Assembly: GCA_035772405.1 (NCBI GenBank)
Contig: JAYKKM010000071.1
Coordinates: 1,714,001 to 1,778,000 of the forward strand
From: Chrysogorgia sp. JL179-B06
Taxonomy: Eukaryota > Cnidaria > Anthozoa > Scleralcyonacea > Chrysogorgiidae
Direction of reading: 5' to 3'
DNA length: 64,000 nucleotides
The position numbers and the translations under genes are program-made. Positions 47,801 to 59,021 of this stretch are shown in pieces (position 1 is the first letter of the stretch; each line of letters opens with the position of its first letter). A model generated the notes under the pieces. The model saw only the letters and a list, made by a program, of their open reading frames with translations. It searched no databases and was not told the DNA's origin.

Positions 47801-50800
47801 ACGTCAGAGACCATCTCATTGACATATCAAACAAACTGAAATATTTGAAAAACGAAGTAAAATACGGAAAAGTTGTAAAAGGTGTTACTCTCATTTTATG
47901 AGTTCTTTCATATTAGGCAAACTTAATTTTTGTTGCCAATGTCCTTTAATGAACTGTACTGAATCATTGAAGGTTTCCAATTTCATATGTGGCTACATCG
48001 TTATAGTGAATGTTTACATAACACAGCTAACCTAATTCATCCCATTTTATCTTTTCAAATTGTCAGCTGGAAACAGATTTTGGACTACCATAAGTTATTC
48101 ACATCTTATTCTATCAATTTATTCTGATACAACCATTCATGACAAATATAAATAGGCTACTCGACCTCACGATAACTATAAGAACAAATTAGTGAACCTG
48201 AAAACAAAAGAAGATGAATTTTTATCTTTCAAGTTTGAAGGTGATCACCCACAAGTCAAGGTTATGCTGTCAACATAACAGCTGTATTTCTCACAACTAG
48301 TAACTACAGCCTGGGCGATCACCTTCACACTATTTATGATATTCCTAGGTACATGTACATTAACCCTAATAAAGTCGATTTACCATTACCACAGGAAATG
48401 ACATCAAATTAGGAACACGCAAATACATTGCACAGTGATTCGGCAGTGAAATACATTTTAAGAAAGTTTGGGAATTGAGCAAATTTTGTCTAAACAGGTG
48501 TGTTTAAAGTTCAGAGCCAAACTTTCTTTGTATTTCACTGTTGAATCAGTGCGCAATGACTTTGTGTGTCCCCTGCTTTGACGTCATTTCCTGTGAATAG
48601 TAAAACAACTTTAGCAGGGAAAAAGGCATGAAGATGAAATTTTCAAACGACAAGATATCACATTTCTCCTAGGTAGAACCCAAAGATTACAAATATGTAA
48701 AATCTCCAAACCCGGGATAGACACTTCAACAACAATTATTGTTACTTCCTAATCCTAGGGTCATCACCTACCTATACTATCAAGTTTTGTGATTGGTTGA
48801 TTAAAACAATAAAACAATAGAATCAACCACAAAGAAACCAATGTCCTAACCTAACCACTTTTGTTCCATATAGCCAATCGCAAAACCTGTTCATTTTAGG
48901 TACGTATTTATACTGTAATCCTATCATTGCACTTGTAAATAATAGCCCTAAAATACATGTAATATTATTTATTATACATTATAAAAATATTAACTGATAT
49001 GGGGCTTCTTATACAAGCTCTGGTTGGCCGTGGCCATAATTACTTTATCAAAGAAATATTAAAAAAAAATTATGTCTAATTATTATTGCAATATACACTT
49101 GGGATGTTGCAAGACTTTTGAAAAGCAAAAAAAAACAGTCACCTCAGGACTTGCGTTTTTGTTACGCTTCTCTTGCAACTCTCGCAACATCCTGTTATTA
49201 TTATAATATAATATTAATATAATATAAACATGGAAAGTCATTTTCTTTACCGTAGTATTTTTGATACCATCAAAATGATGATCTTGTCTAGAAACAACTC
49301 ACCTTGTACACCAAGTGTGGCTACATTACGATTACCGCCTTTCTTTCCTTTACCAGTTTCCTCGCAAGATACCAAACCTTTTCGATCCATCTTCACGCTC
49401 AATGCAATTGGTTCGAGATTTCCTTGGCCTCTTTTTCCAATAACCTGGCCAGGTTTCCAACCCATCTTCTCTAATAATCTCATACCTATTCCACCTTTTA
49501 TTGGCGCTAAATTGTGGAACATATCCTGTTGGCAAAGAACAAATTTAAAAGGAAACATGGTAAACTACCCTACATCATTTCACACCATCTGATCTACACA
49601 ATACCAAAATACCATAACAAGGTTGCCAATAACAATATATAAAACTAGTATTCATTGAAAAATTCCTCAAAATGGACGGTGGTACAACCGGCGGTTTTCC
49701 GCCGGCTTCTATTGTAAACTCTGCCATAACATACCAAACTATGTTATATCACACCAATAACCCATGGCATTAAAGTGCCCCTCACCTCAAAATTTTGTAT
49801 TGTCTTATTTGGAAGAACTTTTAAAATGATAAAGTAACTTCTTTTGAAGATTTTCACTTCTTCGCTTTCTTTGCGAGATATATCAGTTTGTTTGATATGC
49901 AAATATTTAGAATTTCGTCACACATGCACAATGAGTTATCAGAGAATGTTATATATCTTTGCGTTCATGAAATAAAAACACTAAAGTGTGAATAACACGT
50001 GTGTGCGTTTCTCCCACAACACCAAACTTCTTGATTTTAAAGGATTTCGTTAGAGAATGAAAGAGATATACACATTTCTCCAATAAGTCATTATGCATGT
50101 GTGACAAAATTCCAGACATTTGCATATCAAACAAACTGATATATCTCAAAAAGAAAGCAAAGAAACGAAAATCTTCGAAAGAAGTTACTTTATCATTTTA
50201 AACGTTCTACCAAACAAGACAATAAAACATTTTGAGGTTATGGGCACTTTAAAGATATTTAAAAATCCAAGTTATAAAAATGTCATGTTTGAAAACATGT
50301 TAAAGTTTTTTAAAAAAACTTCTCAAGTCCAGAATTGTCAGAAAAATCTTACGGTCCATAAAAATTGGGTTGGTCTGGTTATAGGAACCACCATGTGCCA
50401 CCAATTTCTTACTAAGCGTCAAACATCCTTTACCTTCTTAACCCAGGCTTGGTATCCACTGTTAATGCTCTCTTTTGGCATCAGGTTATGTGCCAAACTT
50501 TCTCCTGTAAATTGACCAGGCTTTAAGTTGACAGATGCCCAATTTTGAATTTTCATCTGCACTTCTTGCAACACCAACTGGGCTTCAAAATCGTTCGGAT
50601 CGGAAAGAAGACGATTTTGGGCTTCTAAACGCTTCACAATAAGACCACTTACATCCAGTTTCTAAAATATTATTCAATATTCAAGAACATACACTACATA
50701 AAAACTAATAATGACAGTTAATTCTCACAGTGCTCTCTAACAGTTCTGAGTACACTATAGTTTTATCGAGTTCACTTTGTGAAGCTAGGATTCATGTCAT

Positions 50801-53124
50801 AATTATCACTATTAGTCAAGAATTATATTTTAAATTGTTGAACATCCTAAAACATCAAGCAACCTTTATGGTGGTACATACAGAACATGCAAATAGAATG
50901 ACAGTGCTCGAAATAATGCTGGCAAGTTCGGCGGTCAGCATGACCGGTCAAAAATGAACAACTGTATAATTTGCACAGGCTCATAATCAATTAATACGCA
51001 TAATCAATCATGAATGAATCATCACCTCTTGCTGAGATGTAGTTTGGAATACTTTCTCTGCAGCAGCTACACTCCCATCAACCCCTTCCACAACTGAAGA
51101 TTCATTGCTGTCTTCTTTTGTTTTGTGTTGGTTTCCACTGGACACAGGAAAGGCTTGTTCTAGTGGCTTGTTCGGATCATTCGCTGGCTTTGGTGGTGCA
51201 ACCTAGAAAACACAAACACACAATAAGAAAACTAACCTCCACACCATAATGTATACATCAATAAAACAATTAACACGAGGGAAAATGTTCTAATCACAGT
51301 TGCAATGACTGGGATATGCAGAGAAAAGTGGATAGGAAGAAGCTGTAATGAGATTAACTTGATAAAAAATTAAATTGATAAAATCCTTACTGGAAAAATG
51401 ACACGTGGTATAACAATTTCCTTGGCTGGCTTCACAGCGAATGGATGGAAGACTTCTTCTGCAACAGGTTTCGTTTGTCCAAAATCTTCCTCATCAGATT
51501 CCGTTAGCTTCATGCAAAGTGCAGTAAAATCTGCGATGCTTTTTGTTTCGACAACTGGAGCTGGTGGCTTAGCAACAGTAGTTGTCACTGACGTCGTTGA
51601 TTTTGCCAGGACAATTGTAAGGTTTACAGGAATGGAAGCTGCAACAGCTTCTGATCTTGACCGAGATCTTTTGGTGCGTTTCTCATGATCTGAGTGATTG
51701 TGTGTCCTCGAGTTCGAACGACGACGTCTATCAGCAGATCTTGATCTGTACCTTCTGTAATTACTGTATCTTGGTGGACTGTACCTTCGCTCCCTTGATC
51801 GCGACCTTCTCTCTCTCAACCTTTGTCTCGAATGTAACCCTTTATACCTCTCACTTTCAGTCCATCTTTCTCTTGACCCCCTTCTTGATCTCTGGTATAC
51901 CCTGTCTCTTGATTTCGACCTTTGCTTTGACCTCTCGTTTGACCTTCTTGACCTCAATTGCTCTTTTGACCTTGATCTCTCTTTTGACCTTCTTGGCTTT
52001 GACCTCTCTTTTGGCCTTGATAACTCTTTTGACATTGACCTCTCTTTTGACCTTGATCTCTCTTTTGACCTTGATCGCTCTTTTGACCTTCTTGGCTTTG
52101 ACCTCTCTTTTGGCTTTGACCTCTCTTTTGACATTGATCTCTCTTTTGACATTAACCTTTCTTTTGACATTGACCTCTCTTTTGACCTTGACCTCTCTTT
52201 TGACCTTGATTTCTCTTTTGACATTGATTTCTCTTTTGACCTTGATTTATCTTTTGACCTTGATTTCACTTTTGACCTTGACTTCCCACTTGACCTTCCT
52301 CTTGACCTTGATCTCTCTTTTGAAACTTTTCTTGATGTCTCCTTTGACCTATTTTTGAACTTCGATATCTCCTGTGACTGTTCCCTAGACCTTGACCTTT
52401 TCCTTTTGGATGATATTGGTCTAGATATCTCCTTTGATTTTGATCTCTCTTTTGACCTTTCCTTCGATCTTGATCTCTCTTTTGACCTTGGTTTCTTTCT
52501 TGACCTTGACCTCTCTTTTAACTTTGATTTCTCTTTTGATCTTGACCTCTCATTTGACCTTGACCTCGCTTTTGACCTTGAACTTTCTTTCAACCTTTCC
52601 TTTGACCTTGATCGCTCTGATTTCAACCCCTTGTTCGACCTTTCTGATCTTCTTGCACTTTTACTCTCATCACTTTTTTCCTTTGGCTTTGCTGAAACAT
52701 CCGTATGCTTGTCTTTGTAACCAAGTGAAGAACTGAGATTATATTGAGACTCACTAGGAACCTTGGATTGTAATTCTTCATCTATTGATGCTTCCCTAGG
52801 TTGTTTTATAGAATCAGTCTGTTCGCTCTCTTGTATTGTCTTGAGATCTGATTGTGTAGACAAAGCATTCCGAAATGGTGGCTGACCTGGAGAGCTTTCT
52901 AGCCTTTCTACAGATCTATCTCTGGAACTTGATCTATCCCTGTGTCTTTTTCGCGACTTTTCGGATTTCTTAGACCGTTTCTTTGTCTTTTTCTTCGAAT
53001 GCTTTGATCTCCTGTGCTTACTCCGCGACGGAGTCGATGAACTATCTTTCTGTTTCCCTGTTTCTTCGCCATCGCTCGACGATTTGTCTTCCTCGTCTGT
53101 GTCATCTTCGCTTTTCATCGCCAT
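44836..53124 (-). CDS. SON: SON-type splicing cofactor (five exons)
   Basis: Exons in transcript order: 53124-51391, 51202-51026, 50661-50434, 49525-49303, 45077-44836; 867 aa, all phases consistent. Exon 1 encodes an acidic start, a Lys/Arg-rich segment, a very long RS domain (about 140-480) of SRSKER hexapeptides, then KSIADFTALCMKL and HPFAVKP. Exon 3 carries the SON-type KLDVSGLIVKRLEAQ and PGQFTGESL motifs. Exon 4 is a G-patch (GIGMRLLEKMGWKPGQ, GKRGQGNLEPI, about 723-768). Exon 5 is a dsRNA-binding domain starting GKHPVSALAELCTKKRW, near the C-terminus. This order is that of vertebrate SON, a nuclear-speckle protein that helps splice weak introns. Intron 4 is 4.2 kb and full of MITEs. 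The start codon is 225 bp from that of JAGN1 on the other strand. Confidence 0.93.
45525..45830. mobile_element. Palindromic MITE (family 2) in SON intron 4
   Basis: Arms tgtggggatttaacatattt and its complement, ending GGCACT-TTTAA. A partial relative lies at about 48640-48728 in the same intron. Confidence 0.82.
46765..46965. mobile_element. Inverted-repeat element with CTGAAGATGACC...GAAACGTC module
   Basis: Two complementary halves (ctgacgtttcaatggcctca ... cttgactctgaagatgacca, then ggccatagaaacgtcagtc), joined at a short (AT)n centre. It is a variant of the module seen at 8122 and 37390. SON intron 4. Confidence 0.72.
47487..47951. mobile_element. TTAA-flanked palindromic MITE (family 3), complete
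   Basis: TTAA-AGGACATTGGCAAC at the left and GTTGCCAATGTCCT-TTAA at the right, with long arms (gtttgtctaatatgaaagaa and complement) and an inner pair ctctaccctgcac. SON intron 4. Confidence 0.9.
49770..50252. mobile_element. TTAA-flanked palindromic MITE (family 1) in SON intron 3
   Basis: TTAA-AGTGCCCC at the left and GGGCACT-TTAA at the right, with the interior matching 12799-13279 closely. Confidence 0.9.
51950..52560. repeat. Coding minisatellite of the SON RS domain
   Basis: About 600 bases of an 18-base unit (plus strand cttttgaccttgatctct) inside SON exon 1, encoding SRSKER-type hexapeptides with M, P or K variants on the minus strand. Confidence 0.92.
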
Positions 53125-53349
53125 GGCAGAGTCTTCCCTCTTGTAACTTCAACCCGAAATAAATATGTTCGATTACCAAGTCATTTCTTCTTTCGCTGTA
53201 CACTCCGGGCAACTTTAAAACCACCAAAATTACAGTATTTTGTAATAAGTAATACAATTTGATTTCAAATACACGAGGAAACCGACTAGCAATCTCCGAC
53301 AATCTCCGAAGTACATCCGAAACGTGACGAATTTTAAAAATAATTCAAA
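53125..53349. promoter_or_regulatory. Bidirectional SON/JAGN1 promoter
   Basis: Only 225 bp separates the divergent start codons, so both leaders and core promoters must overlap here. No TATA box is obvious. Confidence 0.7.
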
Positions 53350-54832
53350 ATGCCTTCCCAAGCTGGACCCAGAGCAAGCGGCACAGATGGTTCAGATTAC
53401 AGTCACCGAGAACGAGTTGCTTCTCATTATGTAGATGGTGTGAAATGGAAAAGCAAACTGAAATTAAACTTATCACTACATTTGATTTTGATAATTCTTG
53501 GAGCCCTGTGGATTGGTTTGTATTATTTAAAGTAAGTTGGCATGTAGCCAAAAAAAGAATAAAATGCACAATAAATGTGATTTATTAGTTTATAGTCAGT
53601 GATTTTATGGCAATGCCACAAAGGCCCCAGGGTAGTACGGTACCCCCCCAAGAAGGCCGCAGGAAGATGTATTGTTTTAGGGAGGTTTGTCGAGCACCAA
53701 AGGCACAAGAACCCTCCAGTGAAAAATTTTGATTTTCTTCTGAAACATGATTTCCTTAATTTTGAGGTCAGTTTTACAACCAAATATTATGATCATAAAC
53801 AGCATAATTTTAGTCTTTACTTCCTTCGTCAATATCTGACTAGTTTCTGGAAACTAATTGCAGGGCGATTCTCCCGTCACACATGTGACATTGCTATTCC
53901 TTTGGGCTTCACACTAAGTGAAGCTGTCACGCGTGTGACGGGAGAATCGCCCTGGATATGGTTGAACTGGTCACCCACCCAGGCAATTTTTTTGAAATCT
54001 ATATGCTTCGAGCTTAATTATGGTGCAATCTGAGGCATCAGCAGTAATTGCTTATTTGATTTTCTAGCTAGAATTGTAGCGAAGAAATTACCAAGGTCGG
54101 ATGTAAAGATCGGATATTCCTCTGCACCATACGTCTGTCCTAACTGGCAGCGGAAAACTTGTGCTTTGCTTTGACATCGTATTAGGGGGCACATACAAGT
54201 TGTGAGAATTTGTTTTAAAACTTGTCTATCTTTGGTGATCATTTTCTTTATTCTCATTACCTCTATGCTTGGTTAACCATTGATATTATTAGGAGAAGTT
54301 AGATGTTGATCACTCCTGGCCCTGGGGCTTAAAGAGTACACAGATGATACATGGACGATCGTCAAGCTCAAATCCTCAGAAAATGAGACCGGGATTGAAC
54401 CTGTAACCCTCGACGACCACCCATGTATGCCAGGCCTAGCTATAATTCATTATTAACTTACCTTTGTATTTAAATTGTTACAGAATTCTACAATATCAAC
54501 CACAAGATTGGCAAATGTTCTGGCTTTGTACAATAGTGCCTGTTTTATTTGGACTGACCAGTCTACCAAAAAACAAACACAACCAAATGTATATTTATGT
54601 CGTTGGATCAGTGGCTTTTGGTTTTGGTTCGTTGATTTATGGTGCAGCAAAGTATGTTATGTCAGTGCTGGAGAATCTACAGCAAGATCAAGAAAGCTCC
54701 TTTGACATGCGAGGACTTTCAATCAAGTTAGCGGTGATTGCATTGCTGGTGCAAATGCAAATAACTGGACTTTATTTTGCAATCAAGTTGATTGATGCCT
54801 GGACGTCAAAGGGAGAAAAGAAGACCTTGTGA
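53350..54832 (+). CDS. JAGN1: Jagunal homologue (two exons)
   Basis: Exons 53350-53531 and 54484-54832, phase 2 (donor gtaagt, acceptor ttacag); 176 aa against 183 for human JAGN1. The N-terminus MPSQAGPRASGTDGSD and HRERVASHY is the family signature. Four hydrophobic segments follow (about 38-58, 73-90, 100-118 and 145-165), and the protein ends in a Lys-rich tail (KGEKKTL) that can act as an ER-retrieval signal. Jagunal proteins sit in the ER membrane and support ER organisation and secretory traffic; JAGN1 loss in humans causes neutropenia. A possible polyadenylation signal AATAAA lies at 54912-54917. The intron contains a reversed SINE and a short hairpin (cgattctcccgtcacacatg and its near-complement). 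Confidence 0.95.
54339..54420 (-). mobile_element. Degenerate family A SINE in JAGN1 intron
   Basis: gatacatggacgatcgtcaa, then box B complement ggattgaacctgtaaccc. The head is lost. Confidence 0.7.
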
Positions 54833-55164
54833 TATTGAGAAAATTCAAGTACACAAACTTGGTGTAAACTAGGTTAAAATAGGAAAGAATACTTTGCTGG
54901 AAGATCAAGCTAATAAATATTATTGCTGTCTGATGGCCCATTAAGAATTTTATCTCACACTCCCTTGCTTCTGTTACACGGTATTCAATTTGCATTTCAA
55001 AATGTCATCAAATGGGTTGCCCGTTTGAGAAGTTTGAAAATTCCTGCTTAATTATTCTGATAATTAGTTTTGTTACAAATTTTATGCTGCTTTACTGTGG
55101 ACTTAAGTCATGGCTTTTTGATGTCACAACCCAACAATTCTTACATGAAATGTGATGTGCTGCA

Positions 55165-55385
55165 TAGACAGTGTAGAAATACAAATAAATCTAGAAATAT
55201 ATCTTAATATCTAAAAGATTGGTTACATACTGCCGAAATAGCTTGTAAGTAGTCTAACGTTTCGAGCGAAGGCCCTTCGTCAGAGAGTGAAATGCAACTC
55301 AGACTCTGATGAACGGTCTTCGCTCAAAACGTTTGCTATTTCGGCAGTACACCAACCTTTTTGTAATTCTTACATTGATTTTGAT
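55165..55385. mobile_element. Inverted-repeat element with two CGAAACGT modules
   Basis: Left ggttacatactgccgaaata and right tatttcggcagtacaccaac are complements. Two modules (acgtttcgagcgaaggccct and tctgatgaacggtcttcgct) face each other. It lies between the convergent JAGN1 and IRAK1BP1 3' ends. Confidence 0.72.
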
Positions 55386-55510
55386 ATCTCTCTTCCAATT
55401 ACGATCAATAAATACATATTTACATGATATAAATTATTATAATTCTTCATGTTAAATGGTGCAAACATTATCTGGGATAGAATGTCTAAAAAAAGTTGCC
55501 GTTTGCCCAT

Positions 55511-57755
55511 TTATTTCTTATTTTTTGTTTTCCCTTTTAATTCGAAACACACAGAAACCTTAGTTACCACTGTGACAGTGGCCAACTTAAGAAGCTGTTG
55601 ATACGTTCCACCATTATTCTCGTGCTCCGTAATGTCTTTTCCAGTCCCTGTGTACTCTTTTGTAGACTCCTCTTGAATTTGTCTTGCTTTGCCCAATGTC
55701 TGGTTTAGAGAGTTTGTGATCTCAAGTGCTTTTACTTTAGCATTGCGGACTGCAAGGACACAAGCTTGTCTTCTTCATGTTTTAAAAAGGACAAAAATAA
55801 ATCAACTAAGAAAATTAAGCCAAATCTCATGTACAAAGTGAACTACATTATAAGTACATGTACAGTAATACAATGATGCGAGGGTAATTAGTAATTAAAT
55901 TTCCTCTTAAGCCAGTAAAAACAGCATCAACCGAAAACAACCTCGTCCAAATATGGCGTGATCGACATCACCGTATCTGACTATGTTAATACATTTGGAA
56001 AATGATGATCTGGAATCTGACGATGAAACCTAGCAAATAACTTTTTAATTCTTACAGTAACCTTTAAATTGATTAATCCATTTTAAATACTTTGTATTAT
56101 GTATATTTACATGTAATTTTTGGATTTGTGTAAGAAATGTACAGTTCATGCATTGCTGTTGTTCGTACTAATTTAAATACAGGACTACCGTTGATAGACT
56201 CTACTTCACTGAACTGCGAATGATTAATTTTAATAAGAGGAGGTAGAATAAAACTTTAGTTGAGAAAGTAAAGATTGTAATTAAAACTTTTCAAATGTGC
56301 TGTATTTTAATACCAGAAATGTTAAAGTATCCAAGAGGGATTGTCTCTCCCCAGTGCCCCCGCCACATGATGGCCACCCAGAAAATCCGGGGGGGGGGAC
56401 AAAATATTATTGCGATGCACTTTTGAAACGTTAATTCGCACCCTGGGCGGGGTTTTTAGTTGGGGTTTGTTTTGGGGATTTGGTTGGTACTTCCGTGGTT
56501 GGTCTGCATGGTTGAAGACCAGTTTTTGACAACTATTATACCTCATTATTATTGCTGGTCATGAGTTTTGATTTTTATCACCTTACCTTAAACTTTCCAG
56601 ATTTCTGGGCGAGTAATGAAAAGGTTGGAGTGTCAATTTCCACAGACGTGCCCAATTTCTCAACCAAAAAATTGGTAACTTCTTGACACTTTGTAAAATC
56701 AGTAAAATGGACGGATATTTCGGCACTAAAATTATACTTCAAGTCTTTTCTTTTCAAACATCTGTCGACGCTATAGCAGTCCTTTGCAATATGGTGGGAT
56801 CGAAATGTCTGTAAGATGTAATCCACCCTTTTGTTTACACTAGTTTTAACTTCGTCTGCCGAGTCCTAAAAAAGAAACGTATAAAAATTCAGATTGATTT
56901 TTTTTTTTTAATTTTTATTTTAATTTAATTTATTGGATAACAATTGTTGCCATGAAAAAGACAACAACAAGAGAACCAAAAGAAAAACGCGAACGGGACT
57001 AAAAGTCCCATGCGAGGCGCCGCCCTCTTAGATTAAAATATATACATGTAAAATTAGTTCTATGTCATGGAGGCTCTATGACAGGGACAGTCACTAACCA
57101 TACCATGATCAAATACAGTGTAATCAATACAATCTCACATTTTATGGGAGGGGGGCACAAAATGCCTGGGATAAAATGACGACCCAAATACAGCCGGGGG
57201 GTTAGGAAGACACTTAAGCCGGGGGGGTTAGGACCTAAGTTGTTTTGGGGTATAGCAGTTGTATGAATTGTATGATGTCAGCGGCGTCGCCAGGCCTGCT
57301 AGAGTGGGGTGGACAAAAGCATGAGGAAGTCTAGGGGGACCGGGGGTATGTATAACATACATTGTCACAAGTCACAATATTCATTACCCCCCCCCCCAAC
57401 AATTTTCTCCACGGATTTGAACAAACTAAAAAATCGGTCCTGATGATAATTGGGGTGGACAAGTCCACCCCAGTCCACCCCGTGGTGACGCCACTGTATG
57501 ATGTCATGTATATAATCATACGAAATGAGAGAATGTACTGATAAAAATTACCTTTGTACTCGAGCAAATCATGTGGACTTTAGCGAGATCCGGGCTGAGT
57601 GTCACCTCTCCAGACTCGGAAATTTGAATCAAGTCAGGAGGCAAATTTGTCGTTTGATTCGCCATTTTTTGCTGGTCAAGATCTTTGCTCTTACTTGAAG
57701 TAAACTGTGCATAGACTTGAGCAGGGTAAAAGCACCTTTTAGCACTAGAATTCAT
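55511..57755 (-). CDS. IRAK1BP1: IRAK1BP1 homologue, SIMPL domain (three exons)
   Basis: Exons 57755-57552, 56865-56582 and 55772-55511; 249 aa against 260 in human. Key blocks match IRAK1BP1: SGEVTLSPDLAKVHMICSSTK, SVNKRVDYILQTF, ISVHFTDFTKCQEVTNFLVEKL, then RRQACVLAVRNAKVKAL across the exon 2/3 junction and NQTLGKARQIQEE. The C-terminus VCFELKGKTKNKK matches the basic tail. The donor at 56581 (gtgata) is preferred to the stronger-looking one at 56586 because only it keeps frame with RRQAC; both belong to the overlapping AAGGTAAGGTGA. The SIMPL (DUF541) fold binds IRAK1 and modulates NF-kB signalling in mammals; its role here is inferred. A second in-frame Met follows about 30 codons in. Intron 1 contains a hAT MITE. 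Confidence 0.92.
56880..57270. other. IRAK1BP1 intron 1, low-complexity part
   Basis: Poly-T/A run near 56897-56935, then a piece with GGGTTAG-like text near 57195-57235 that recurs in the window. No exon seen. Confidence 0.5.
57279..57496. mobile_element. Non-autonomous hAT element with 8-bp TSD
   Basis: 218 bp with ends CAGCGGCGTCGCCAGG and ccgtggtgacgccactg (complement CAGTGGCGTCACCACGG), flanked by the exact 8-bp duplication TATGATGT at 57271-57278 and 57497-57504. CAG-type tips plus 8 bp identify hAT. It is in IRAK1BP1 intron 1. Confidence 0.92.
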
Positions 57756-57899
57756 TTCAAAAACAAAATTGATACTCCGTTGACAACCAAATGACTACCG
57801 GATAAAATTTGCGCGAAATAAAACACCGGTAGATTTTATCCAAAAAACGGCGATATTGCGAAACTTTGACATTTCCGCCATTGTTGATAAAATTCCAGC
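57756..57899. promoter_or_regulatory. Bidirectional IRAK1BP1/PEX16 promoter
   Basis: 144 bp between divergent start codons. The palindromic text ccggtagattttatcc near 57825 and ccggataaaatt near 57797 could pair. No TATA box. Confidence 0.65.
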
Positions 57900-59021
57900 A
57901 TGGATGACTTTAGCAGCGTGAGAAATTTGCCTGAGAATATGCTTAAGATGTTTCATACGCAGTATCAAAAAGTTTGGAAAGCGTATTCAAGCTTACTGCT
58001 CAAAGATCCCTCAGTTTCGACGCGTGTTGAGGCGATACTTCGCATTTCATCCTATGTCCTGCCCGGACGCTTCGTCGCTTCGAAGGAACTTGGGGAACTG
58101 TTGTATGGCTTGTCAAATCTGACGGCATTGTTGCATGATCGTATCTTTCGAAATAGTCTTAAGTTGCGAAAGTATCCTGGCGGTGGTGACGAAGAGAATC
58201 AGTTGTTGTTGTACCTGTCTGTGATCGAGAGTATCGAGGTGTTCGTGGAGATGGCAGCTGGACGACTTTGGGGGGAAATTGGCAAATGGCTTGTCGTGGT
58301 CGTGATACAGCTCAGTAAAGTAGCTCTCCGGATGGTGCTACTGTGCAGGGATAAACCTAAACTGCAGAAGTACCCGCTAATTCCGTTACTTAACCGTCAA
58401 TTTGTATCACAAGAAGTCAGGAATCGGGATGAGAGGATGCAGAATGATAAAACACATGAAAGTGGCCAAGAAGAAGAACAGGAGGAAAGTGAAGTTATAG
58501 CTGAAGAAGTCGAAGAACAGCATGTCTGGAAGGGAAAACGGTCTGGTCGTTTTATCCGTTCTTTGGCGGCATCGCCACCCAATGGTTTTCGTTCATGGAA
58601 GCTCCCGCAGTCATCTTCAAGTGACGAAACTCCTTCCGAACTGAATCAGGGCCAGTTTTATGCCGAAGTTCTGTACGTGATCCGTCCACTTCTCCACATT
58701 CCAGGCATGTTCGTTTCTGGCGAGAACTCGTGGAAGCCATGGGTCCTTGCTTGCCTTGCCGATGGAGCAAGCTTATCTCTTCATGCAAAGTCTAACCACA
58801 GTTTGACATCTTTGGAAAAGACCGAAATATCTCGAAGAATGCTTTTGATGATGTTCTACTTGTTACGATCACCATTTTATGATCGATTTACGAAAATAAA
58901 GGTGATAACTGTCTTGAATAGTCTTTCGAAAAATGTTCCATTTATTTCAGTTGTGATAAGGCCGTTTTTGGAATACTTGCCATCATGGCAAAGAACTTAT
59001 TTCTATAACTGGTGTGCATAA
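57900..59021 (+). CDS. PEX16: Peroxisomal membrane protein PEX16, intronless
   Basis: One uninterrupted exon of 373 aa (human 336-346). Matches PEX16 along its length: LPGRFVASKELGELLYGLSN, LSVIESIEVFVEMAAGRLWG, IGKWLVVVVIQLSKVALRM, KRSGRFIRSL, FLYI-like VLYVIRPLLHIPGM, SWKPWVLACLADGASLSL, LLRSPFYDRF and the end YLPSWQRTYFYNWCA. PEX16 is an integral peroxisomal/ER membrane protein that recruits PEX3-PEX19 cargo for peroxisome biogenesis. An extra acidic insert (EEEQEESEVIAEEVEEQ, about 190-206) lies in the middle cytosolic loop. Animal PEX16 genes usually have introns, so the single exon is notable: either intron loss or an old retrocopy that kept its promoter by pairing with IRAK1BP1. Confidence 0.96.
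   Translation: MDDFSSVRNLPENMLKMFHTQYQKVWKAYSSLLLKDPSVSTRVEAILRISSYVLPGRFVASKELGELLYGLSNLTALLHDRIFRNSLKLRKYPGGGDEENQLLLYLSVIESIEVFVEMAAGRLWGEIGKWLVVVVIQLSKVALRMVLLCRDKPKLQKYPLIPLLNRQFVSQEVRNRDERMQNDKTHESGQEEEQEESEVIAEEVEEQHVWKGKRSGRFIRSLAASPPNGFRSWKLPQSSSSDETPSELNQGQFYAEVLYVIRPLLHIPGMFVSGENSWKPWVLACLADGASLSLHAKSNHSLTSLEKTEISRRMLLMMFYLLRSPFYDRFTKIKVITVLNSLSKNVPFISVVIRPFLEYLPSWQRTYFYNWCA

Noticed and set aside
51657..52736. Plus-strand Leu/Ser/Thr and Asp/Leu/Ser frames over 230 aa
   Set aside because: Antisense of the repetitive SON RS domain.
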